Below are positions 7,550 through 13,689 of a stretch of DNA of 13,689 nt, one piece after another. The stretch is from the NCBI GenBank assembly GCA_905215045.1, contig CAJMOO010000051.1:1-13689 (forward strand). Reading direction: 5' to 3'. Every line of letters begins with the position of its first letter. Within the stretch, counting starts at the first letter, position 1. The notes under the pieces are model-generated. The model was not told the origin of the DNA, searched no databases, and saw only the letters and a list, made by a program, of their open reading frames with translations. The position numbers and the translations under genes were made by a program. The stretch is from an uncultured bacterium (GTDB lineage Bacteria; Bacillota_A; Clostridia; Lachnospirales; Lachnospiraceae).

Positions 7550-8479
7550 TCATTCTCCTAATTTTGTTCCGGCTTCTACTTGATATCCAAGTAAAAATGC
7601 CTGTACCTGCATACGTTTCTTTCCTGCCAGCTGAATCTCATGAAGTGCAAGATCATTGCTTCCTGTTGCTACGATGATCTCTTTTTTGTTGACTTCTACG
7701 ATCGTTCCTGGTTCTTCTTTACTCTGTGCATCAAGCACATCTGCTTCCCAGACTTTCATTGTCTTTCCATCTAAGGATGTATAAGCACTTGGCCATGGAT
7801 TCATTCCACGGATCAGACATTCGATTTCTCTTGCTGATTTTGTGAAATCAATCTGTCCCATATCTTTACTTAGCATTTTTGCATAACAGCTTTCTTCGTC
7901 ATTTTGTTTTTCTCTGACGGCTGTTCCATCTTCTAATTTCTTTAATGTTTCTAATAATAAATTTGCTCCTAATACCATCAATTTATCATGCAGAGAACCA
8001 GCTGTTTCTTTCTTATCTAAAACAACTTCTGCTTTATCGATCATATCTCCGGTATCTAATCCTTTTTCCATATACATGGTTGTGATTCCTGTCTTTTCTT
8101 CTCCATCAAGGACTGCCCACTGGATCGGTGCTGCTCCTCTGTATTTTGGAAGGAGTGATCCATGAACATTGATACATCCATACTTTGGAATATTTAAGAT
8201 ACTTTCTGGTAAGATCTGTCCATAAGCAACAACAACGATCACATCTGGGTTGAGGTTTTTTAACTCTTCAATGAATTCCTCATCTCTGGCTCTCTGTGGT
8301 TGATATACTGGGATATCATATTCCACTGCTTTTTCTTTGACTGGAGGAAACTGCATCTTCTTTCCTCTACCTCTTTGTTTATCCGGCTGTGTCACAACAG
8401 CAAGCACTTCATGGTGATCGATCAGTGCCTGTAGTGTTGGTACTGCGAACTCCGGTGTTCCCATAAATACTGCTTTCAT
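7550..8479 (-). CDS. fmt: Methionyl-tRNA formyltransferase
   Basis: Fmt formylates the amino group of Met on initiator tRNA using 10-formyl-tetrahydrofolate, which allows normal bacterial initiation. The 309-residue protein has the catalytic triad of the family at N104, H106 and D142, within NVHGSLLPKYRGAAP and GLDTGDM. The N-terminal Rossmann-like domain begins with VFMGTPEFAV and carries the family loop DKQRGRGKK at 33-41. The C-terminal OB-like tRNA-binding domain runs from about 205. The gene starts 1 nt after the def stop, with GAGGTAG inside def as its ribosome site. The def-fmt pair is one of the most conserved in bacteria and ties formylation to deformylation. Confidence 0.97.
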   Translation of the reverse strand: MKAVFMGTPEFAVPTLQALIDHHEVLAVVTQPDKQRGRGKKMQFPPVKEKAVEYDIPVYQPQRARDEEFIEELKNLNPDVIVVVAYGQILPESILNIPKYGCINVHGSLLPKYRGAAPIQWAVLDGEEKTGITTMYMEKGLDTGDMIDKAEVVLDKKETAGSLHDKLMVLGANLLLETLKKLEDGTAVREKQNDEESCYAKMLSKDMGQIDFTKSAREIECLIRGMNPWPSAYTSLDGKTMKVWEADVLDAQSKEEPGTIVEVNKKEIIVATGSNDLALHEIQLAGKKRMQVQAFLLGYQVEAGTKLGE

Positions 8480-8480
8480 C

Positions 8481-8960
8481 TTATTCTACCTCTTCCATCG
8501 TGACATCTCTTGCTGGTTCTTCTGCTACATCTGGATATAAAATTCCATCCAAATGGTCTGTTTCATGGCAGAGCGCTCTTGCAAATAATCCAAATCCTTC
8601 TACTGTGATCGGATTCATATCTTCATCAAATGCTTCACAGATCACATGATCTGGACGTTTCACAACTGCTACTTTTCCTGGAAGGCTTAAACATCCTTCT
8701 TCTCCTACCTGCTCTCCTTCTTTCAGTGTGATCACTGGATTGACAAGAGTTACACATTCTCCCTCTTCTCCAGTATCAATGACTACGATTCTTTTTAAGA
8801 TCCCCACCTGAGGTGCTGCAAGACCAACACCCATTGCTTCATACATTGTATCATACATATCTTCTACTAATGTATGCATTCTTGGTGTCATTTCTTTTAC
8901 TTCTTTACATTTTTTTCTTAAAACATCGTCTCCTAATACTCGAATCTGTCGAATTGCCAT
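8481..8960 (-). CDS. def: Peptide deformylase
   Basis: Def removes the formyl group from the N-terminal Met of new proteins at the ribosome exit. The 159-residue protein has all three family motifs: GVGLAAPQVG at 44-53, EEGCLSLPG at 87-95 with metal ligand C90, and HETDHLDG at 132-139 with ligands H132 and H136 and catalytic E133. The residue before H132 is Cys131, where Gln is more usual; this should not affect metal binding. The acidic C-terminal tail and short length fit a compact clostridial deformylase. GGGAG lies 7 nt before the ATG, in an 18-nt gap after priA. Confidence 0.97.
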   Translation of the reverse strand: MAIRQIRVLGDDVLRKKCKEVKEMTPRMHTLVEDMYDTMYEAMGVGLAAPQVGILKRIVVIDTGEEGECVTLVNPVITLKEGEQVGEEGCLSLPGKVAVVKRPDHVICEAFDEDMNPITVEGFGLFARALCHETDHLDGILYPDVAEEPARDVTMEEVE

Positions 8961-8978
8961 AATTGTTCTCCCTTTCTT

Positions 8979-11204
8979 TTAATAACTGTTCATTGGGTTA
9001 AAATCAAAATTGACCAGTAAATTCTTCCTGATCTTATTTAAATCGATCCACTGTTCCAGACGGTTCTTTGCTTTCACCAGTGTCTCGTAATCTTTATTCT
9101 TAATATATATCACTTTGCGGTATTGATCATTGATCTTGCCAAATCCTGCCTCGCTCGGCCCGATCACCATCAGATCCATATGTTTTACTACATTTGTCAT
9201 CGCATCCATTACTTTATCAAGCCATGCTTTATCTTCTCCTGATGCAAATACGACCAACATCTGCCATTCTGGTGGATATCTCATCAAGCTTCGGTAGCTG
9301 ATCTCTTCTTTGTAAAATGCGTGATAATCCTGTTTGGCTGCGGTCTGGATACTATAATGTTCTGGGGAATATGTCTGGATCACTACTTCTCCTGGTTTGT
9401 CGCCTCTTCCTGCTCTTCCCGCAGCCTGTGTCAATAACTGGAATGTTCTTTCTCCTGCCCGGTAATCATTGGCATGCAGGGAAAGATCTGCTGCCAAAAC
9501 TCCTACCAATGTTACATTCGCAAAATCATGTCCTTTGACGATCATCTGTGTTCCCACTAAAATATCTGCTTCTCCATCAGAAAATGCCGATAAGATCTGT
9601 TCATGACTATTCTTTCTTTTCGTTGTATCCATATCCATACGAAGCACTTTTGCTTGTGGAAATTCTTTGTATAATGCAGCTTCCACTTTCTGGGTCCCAA
9701 GACCGAATGTTCCAATATACGGGCTTCCACACTCTGGACAAACCTTCAGCATCGGCTGTTCATATCCGCAATAATGGCAGCGCAATCTTCTATCTCTGTG
9801 ATATGTCATAGAAATATCACAATGAGGACATTCCATGACATGACCACAGCTTCTGCATGAAACGAATCCCGCATAACCACGCCGGTTTAAGAACAACATG
9901 ATCTGTTCGCCTTTATTCAAACGATCCTTTATCAGTTCTTTCAGTCTTCGGCTGAACATGCTGCGGTTTCCCACTTTTAATTCTTCTCTTAGATCTTCAA
10001 TATAGACTTGCGGTAACACTGCTTCTTTGGCCCGTTTTGTCAACTCCCACAGCCGATAAGTTCCATCCAGTGCATGTTTATAACTCTCAACTGATGGTGT
10101 CGCCGAACCTAAGATCACCGATGCACCTTCCATCTGTGCTTTCTTGATCGCAACTTCTCTTGCATGGTATTTGGGAGTTTGTTCACTCTTGTAACTGCCT
10201 TCATGTTCCTCATCGATCACAATCAGCCCAAGATTCGGAAATGGAACAAACAATGCAGAGCGTGGTCCAATGATCACATCCACGTCCCCCCTCTGTGCAC
10301 GAAGCCACTGATCGTATCTCTCACCTTTGGATAATCGTGAATTCAGAATTGATACACGCTCTCCAAATCGTTTGGTAAACCTTGTAACCGTCTGATAAGT
10401 CAGTGCGATCTCTGGGATCAGGACGATTGCCTGTTTTCCTTGTTTGATCACTTCTTCGATCGCTGCGAGATAAACTTCTGTCTTCCCACTTCCTGTGATT
10501 CCATGTAAAAGATAGGTTTTGTGGTCTTCTCTTAAAAAATCTTCCCGAAATTCATCGATCAGTTCCTGTTGCTGTTCATTTAACACATGCACTCCTGCTT
10601 TTGCTATACTGAACTCTCCAGGATTCCGGTAATAATATTCTGTCACAACATGAAGAATTCCTTCTCTTTCCATGCTGTCTACTGTACTTTTTGAAATCTT
10701 TAGATCTTTCGATGCCATTTCCCATGAGATCTTCCCATGGTCTAATAAAGCTGCAAGAAGTCTTGCTTTCGCCACATAATGCTTACTGAAATATTCATCA
10801 AGCATCGCTGGTCCATGCACTTTCTCAATGCATAGCTCAATGTATTTTCTCGCTTTTCGTGCAACTTTTTCCTGCACTGGAAGTACGGTTTTTAATGCCT
10901 GGATCATTGTTGATCCATAATTCTCTCTGATCCACGCAGCTAACTCGATCATATTTGACTCCACACCAACATGATCCGTCTCAATCCTTAAGATTTCTTT
11001 GACTTTACTCTCATCATAGTCAACTGTCCGTGAAAGGTTGACTACATATCCCGTCTGTTCCTTATTAGAACGTCCAAATGGGACAACGACTTGCTGTCCC
11101 ACCCGAATATCCTTGATCATGGAAAAAGGCACCTTATAGGCAAACACCTTATCCAGTGCCTCATGTGAAATATTAATAATTATATCCGCATATAATTTTT
11201 CCAT
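8979..11204 (-). CDS. priA: Primosomal replication-restart helicase PriA
   Basis: PriA recognises stalled forks and D-loops, unwinds DNA 3' to 5' and reloads the replicative helicase. The 741-residue protein has the N-terminal fork-binding domain (about 1-105) and a linker/winged-helix region to about 200. The helicase core follows, with Walker A GITGSGKT at 235-242, DEEH at 331-334, GSATPS at 366-371 and the motif VI-like QAAGRAGRG at 593-601. Eight cysteines (450, 453, 459, 462, 476, 479, 489 and 492) form the two zinc sites. Length is typical. No clear Shine-Dalgarno precedes ATG 11204; the nearest purine run is more than 20 nt away. The start is only 3 nt after the glmM stop, so translation probably depends on coupling to glmM. 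Confidence 0.96.
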   Translation of the reverse strand: MEKLYADIIINISHEALDKVFAYKVPFSMIKDIRVGQQVVVPFGRSNKEQTGYVVNLSRTVDYDESKVKEILRIETDHVGVESNMIELAAWIRENYGSTMIQALKTVLPVQEKVARKARKYIELCIEKVHGPAMLDEYFSKHYVAKARLLAALLDHGKISWEMASKDLKISKSTVDSMEREGILHVVTEYYYRNPGEFSIAKAGVHVLNEQQQELIDEFREDFLREDHKTYLLHGITGSGKTEVYLAAIEEVIKQGKQAIVLIPEIALTYQTVTRFTKRFGERVSILNSRLSKGERYDQWLRAQRGDVDVIIGPRSALFVPFPNLGLIVIDEEHEGSYKSEQTPKYHAREVAIKKAQMEGASVILGSATPSVESYKHALDGTYRLWELTKRAKEAVLPQVYIEDLREELKVGNRSMFSRRLKELIKDRLNKGEQIMLFLNRRGYAGFVSCRSCGHVMECPHCDISMTYHRDRRLRCHYCGYEQPMLKVCPECGSPYIGTFGLGTQKVEAALYKEFPQAKVLRMDMDTTKRKNSHEQILSAFSDGEADILVGTQMIVKGHDFANVTLVGVLAADLSLHANDYRAGERTFQLLTQAAGRAGRGDKPGEVVIQTYSPEHYSIQTAAKQDYHAFYKEEISYRSLMRYPPEWQMLVVFASGEDKAWLDKVMDAMTNVVKHMDLMVIGPSEAGFGKINDQYRKVIYIKNKDYETLVKAKNRLEQWIDLNKIRKNLLVNFDFNPMNSY

Positions 11205-11207
11205 AGA

Positions 11208-12560
11208 TTATTTGATTACGTGACCTTTCTCTCTTAAAACTTTGACCACTTTATCTACTTTCTCACGGCAGATCTCATGGCTTCTTGCCTCAACCATAAC
11301 ACGTACTAATGGTTCTGTTCCACTTTCACGTACAAGAATTCTTCCTTCATCTCCAAGTTCTGCTTCTACTTCCTTAACTGCTTTCTGTACGTCTTCATCT
11401 GCCTGTGCAACTGCTTTGTCATATACACGGACATTTTCAAGGATCTGTGGGAAGATCTCAACGGGTTCTGCTAACTGTGCAAGGCTTTGTTTCTGCTCGA
11501 TCATTGCTTCCATGATCTTTAAGGATGTTAAAATACCATCTCCTGTTGTTGCAAACTTACTGAAAATGATATGTCCAGACTGTTCTCCACCTAATGCGTG
11601 ACCATTCTTCACCATATTCTCATTAACATATTTGTCTCCAACAGCAGTCTTCTCATAAGCAATTCCTGCTGCATCAAACGCTTTATATAATCCAAGATTG
11701 GACATTACAGTTGTAACAACTGTATTATTGTTCAAGTCTCCGTGTTTCTTCAGATACTGTCCACATACATAAAGGATCAGATCTCCATCGACAACCTGTC
11801 CATTCTCATCGACTGCGATACAACGGTCTGCATCTCCATCATATGCAAATCCAACATCTAAGTGGTTTTCTTTTACATATCCCTGTAAGATCTCGATATG
11901 TGTAGATCCACAGTTTGTATTGATATTTGTTCCATCTGGTTCATTATTGATCACATGTGTCTCTGCACCAAGTGCTTTAAATACATTCTCTGCGATCGCA
12001 AATGAGCTTCCGTTAGAGCAGTCTAATCCGACTTTGACACCTTTAAATGATCTTGTTGCTGTAGAGATCAGATATCCGATATAATGATTTCTTCCGGCTG
12101 CATAGTCTTTTGCTCGTCCAATCTCTTTCTTTGTTGCAAATGGGATTTCATGGATCTCCCCATCAATATATGCTTCGATCTCATTTTCAACTTCTGCTTC
12201 CATCTTATGCCCTTTGGCATTGATCAATTTGATTCCATTATCATAGTATGGATTGTGGCTTGCTGAGATCATGATCCCGCAGTCAAACTGTTCTGTTCTT
12301 ACGACATAAGCCACACTTGGTGTCGTTGTTACATAAAGCATATATGCATCTGCTCCAGATGCTGTCAATCCTGCTACTAAAGCATTCTCAAACATATAGC
12401 TGCTTCTTCTTGTATCCTTACCGATGACAATCTTTGCTCTGCTGCTTGACTTCTGGTTAAAATACCATCCAATATAACGTCCAACTTTATATGCATGTTC
12501 TACAGTTAAATTTATATTTGCTTCTCCACGGAACCCATCTGTTCCAAAATATTTTCCCAT
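11208..12560 (-). CDS. glmM: Phosphoglucosamine mutase
   Basis: GlmM interconverts glucosamine-6-phosphate and glucosamine-1-phosphate, on the route to UDP-GlcNAc, peptidoglycan and other envelope polymers. The 450-residue protein starts with the family sequence YFGTDGFRG. The phosphoserine loop SASHNP carries S101, the Mg2+ loop DGDADR is at 241-246, the sugar-binding GGEQSGH at 324-330, and the phosphate-binding RESGTEP at 411-417. These distinguish it from phosphomannomutases and phosphoglucomutases. AAGGAG is 7 nt before the ATG. It is the first gene after a strong promoter and is followed within 3 nt by priA. In Bacillus and many Firmicutes glmM follows cdaA and cdaR (ybbR); neither is next to it here. 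Confidence 0.97.
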   Translation of the reverse strand: MGKYFGTDGFRGEANINLTVEHAYKVGRYIGWYFNQKSSSRAKIVIGKDTRRSSYMFENALVAGLTASGADAYMLYVTTTPSVAYVVRTEQFDCGIMISASHNPYYDNGIKLINAKGHKMEAEVENEIEAYIDGEIHEIPFATKKEIGRAKDYAAGRNHYIGYLISTATRSFKGVKVGLDCSNGSSFAIAENVFKALGAETHVINNEPDGTNINTNCGSTHIEILQGYVKENHLDVGFAYDGDADRCIAVDENGQVVDGDLILYVCGQYLKKHGDLNNNTVVTTVMSNLGLYKAFDAAGIAYEKTAVGDKYVNENMVKNGHALGGEQSGHIIFSKFATTGDGILTSLKIMEAMIEQKQSLAQLAEPVEIFPQILENVRVYDKAVAQADEDVQKAVKEVEAELGDEGRILVRESGTEPLVRVMVEARSHEICREKVDKVVKVLREKGHVIK

Positions 12561-12567
12561 CTTAATA

Positions 12568-12573
12568 CTCCTT
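12568..12573 (-). promoter_or_regulatory. glmM ribosome binding site
   Basis: AAGGAG, with a 7-nt spacer to ATG 12560, a near-ideal site that fixes the glmM start. Confidence 0.85.
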
Positions 12574-12605
12574 GCATCGTATTGTTTTTGTTTTTACCAC
12601 CTGAC

Positions 12606-12634
12606 ATTATACCATGATTACGATCGTCTATCAA
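12606..12634 (-). promoter_or_regulatory. Sigma-A promoter of the glmM-priA-...-thiN operon
   Basis: Read on the minus strand: -35 TTGATA (12634-12629), a 17-nt spacer, and -10 TATAAT (12611-12606). The spacer ends in TGG, giving the extended -10 TGn element. Five of six -35 bases and all -10 bases match consensus. Transcription should begin near 12600, leaving a leader of about 40 nt with no visible riboswitch or attenuator. The promoter starts 23 nt after the stop of the upstream DUF975 gene, and no terminator separates them, so some read-through from upstream is possible. Confidence 0.85.
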
Positions 12635-12657
12635 ATATAGAATCAATGAAGTTTTTC

Positions 12658-13494
12658 TTAAATATCTGCTTCTTTTCTAAGCCCGATCAGTTCTTCTCTT
12701 GTTGCATTTCCTGTTTCCAATGCATTTTTCCTCATAACTTTATAAAATTCTGCCCATGTTGTATTAACATACGGATTCACATATAAAACTCCTACAATCC
12801 CAAATGTGATCGTTGATAACAGATTCCATCCGATAAATGACAGATCAAGTACGAATGCATTCCATTTTTCTCCATCCATCATATTTTTACTGATCTCAAA
12901 CGCTCTCTTCCTTGATATCCGAGGGTTTTCCGCAAGAATGTAAGGGATCATTTTATATTCATAACTTTTCACGATTCCTGGTATAATTAAACACAACGTC
13001 CACAGCACTGTATAAAGATCCCTGCAAAAGATCGTAGCAACATTTCTTAAGTATGCACCATTGAGGAATCCATCAACGATCAATGCGATTCTTGTCTTAT
13101 GTTCGCTGTTCTCCTCATAAAAACGACAGCCTCCAACTTCAAACAGGTTTCCTACAAAAATCTTAAACAACAAACCTACACTAAAGGCTGTTATGATCAA
13201 GATCAGAATAAATGACACATACATTCCATTATACATCGGACCTATCAGATTTTTATAGATCATATCACCTGCAACTCCAAAAAACGAAAATAATGTTTGT
13301 ATCAAATTTGATGCCGCATCACCATTTCCTGCTGCTATATTACTTCCTTCCTGCAGGGAACCATTCCCTGCTGCATTACCAGTTCCTCCCGTTAATGCTG
13401 TCACTACAAGTGTTGCAAGCACAACGATCCAATAATTGCGATGCAGTGCTGCCTTCCCTCGTTCCTTCAATTCACTTCTTGTCCACATATTCAT
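12658..13494 (-). CDS. DUF975 family integral membrane protein
   Basis: This 278-residue polytopic membrane protein matches the DUF975 pattern: an N-terminal WTRSELKERGKAAL segment before the first membrane helix, and a conserved second half with IPYILAENP at 183-191, a Lys/Arg-rich link, and NPYVNTTWAEFY at 240-251. Hydrophobic segments lie at about 21-35, 93-113, 152-174 and 211-238, with a shorter one near 65-78. Its function is unknown. A Gly/Asn/Ala-rich stretch (about 36-62) between the first helix and the rest contains AAGNG twice. ATG 13494 has AAAGGAG at 6 nt, while ATG 13488 would be served by the following AGGTGA, so the start is ambiguous by two codons. It lies between a terminator and the glmM promoter and is probably a single-gene unit with read-through. 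Confidence 0.85.
   Translation of the reverse strand: MNMWTRSELKERGKAALHRNYWIVVLATLVVTALTGGTGNAAGNGSLQEGSNIAAGNGDAASNLIQTLFSFFGVAGDMIYKNLIGPMYNGMYVSFILILIITAFSVGLLFKIFVGNLFEVGGCRFYEENSEHKTRIALIVDGFLNGAYLRNVATIFCRDLYTVLWTLCLIIPGIVKSYEYKMIPYILAENPRISRKRAFEISKNMMDGEKWNAFVLDLSFIGWNLLSTITFGIVGVLYVNPYVNTTWAEFYKVMRKNALETGNATREELIGLRKEADI
13321..13374 (-). repeat. Imperfect 15-nt direct repeat inside the DUF975 gene
   Basis: The plus-strand 15-mers at 13321-13335 and 13360-13374 differ at one base (ACCATTTCCTGCTGC against ACCATTCCCTGCTGC). They encode the two AAGNG units of the low-complexity loop after the first membrane helix. The cause is probably local duplication in a loop under weak constraint. 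Confidence 0.7.
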
Positions 13495-13539
13495 TCACCT
13501 CTCCTTTTTGTAAATTGTTTTGATCCTAAAATCATTTTC

Positions 13540-13545
13540 ATCATA
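13540..13545 (-). promoter_or_regulatory. Possible -10 box for the DUF975 gene
   Basis: TATGAT preceded by TGT (extended -10) lies 45 nt upstream of ATG 13494. No good -35 hexamer is seen at 16-18 nt; TTGTAG is too far away, with a 20-nt spacer. The assignment is weak, but it is the best promoter candidate between the upstream terminator and this gene. Confidence 0.3.
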
Positions 13546-13549
13546 ACAC

Positions 13550-13590
13550 AAAAGCAGTACACCTGCTACAAAAACAAGTGTACTGCTTTT
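13550..13590 (-). terminator. Rho-independent terminator after the upstream partial gene
   Basis: A perfect 13-bp inverted repeat (13550-13562 with 13578-13590, core AGCAGTACAC) encloses a 15-nt loop. On the minus strand the stem ends in TTTT followed by GTGTT; on the plus strand it ends in TTTTTATTCTT. It starts 31 nt after the stop of the partial gene, so it most likely ends that transcript. It could act in both directions. Confidence 0.85.
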
Positions 13591-13621
13591 TATTCTTGAT
13601 TTATTATGCTTAAAAGAAAAT

Positions 13622-13689
13622 CTATTTTACAAAATCTTTTACTTTGGCAGCGATACTGTCACCATCTAATCCGAATTCTTTGATCAGTT
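13622..13689 (-). CDS. Partial CDS, C-terminus resembling transketolase
   Basis: The window contains only the last 22 codons and a TAG stop. The frame ends LIKEFGLDGDSIAAKVKDFVK. The pattern of a Phe-Gly followed by an acidic helix and a Lys-rich end resembles the C-terminus of transketolases, where the Phe-Gly precedes the last helix. The match is too short to be certain, and other enzymes with a similar final helix cannot be excluded. It is followed by a strong hairpin terminator and so is transcribed separately from the glmM operon. Confidence 0.45.
   Translation of the reverse strand, partial: LIKEFGLDGDSIAAKVKDFVK

Noticed and set aside
11242..11601. A 119-residue plus-strand frame opposite glmM
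   Set aside because: It is antisense to a fully conserved part of glmM and has a Ser/Thr-rich composition typical of reverse-strand reading.
12561..12600. A riboswitch or glmS-type ribozyme in the glmM leader
   Set aside because: The leader is only about 40 nt and shows no conserved core or stable hairpin.
12612..12628. CGATCG palindrome in the glmM promoter spacer as an operator
   Set aside because: A 6-bp palindrome is too short, and it contains the GATC tetranucleotide that is abundant throughout the window.

Overview
The window looks like the chromosome of a low-GC Firmicute, most likely a Lachnospiraceae-type Clostridium relative. The evidence is the conserved priA-def-fmt-rsmB-rlmN-stp-prkC-rsgA-thiN order, AGGAGG-type ribosome binding sites, AT-rich intergenic DNA and a DUF975 membrane protein. 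A genus-level guess such as Anaerostipes-like would be weak. Every supported gene lies on the minus strand, so transcription runs from high to low coordinates. I see no rRNA, tRNA, CRISPR array, insertion sequence, phage gene or toxin/defence module, and I do not find a new multi-gene system.

Layout in transcription order. (1) 13689-13622: the last 22 codons of a gene resembling the transketolase C-terminus, then a strong hairpin at 13590-13550. (2) 13494-12658: a DUF975 integral membrane protein. (3) A near-consensus extended -10 promoter at 12634-12606 drives a tightly packed operon: glmM, priA, def, fmt, rsmB, rlmN, stp, prkC, rsgA, thiN, a small membrane protein of unknown function and a gamma-carbonic-anhydrase-like protein. 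Gaps are 1-28 nt, or there is stop/start overlap, throughout. The operon may continue beyond position 1.

The operon combines cell-envelope precursor synthesis (GlmM), replication restart (PriA), N-formyl-methionine handling (Def and Fmt), rRNA methylation (RsmB and RlmN), a muropeptide-sensing Ser/Thr kinase with its phosphatase (PrkC and Stp), 30S ribosome maturation (RsgA) and thiamine pyrophosphate formation (ThiN). Joint transcription ties translation capacity to wall growth and its phosphorylation control.

The points most worth checking are as follows. The membrane gene after thiN has a good ribosome binding site and ATG one nucleotide out of frame with its body, at an A6 tract. GATC tetranucleotides are strongly over-abundant across the window. 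The rpe gene that usually separates rsgA from thiN is absent, and the two genes are joined by a TAATG. glmM heads this operon instead of lying beside cdaA.
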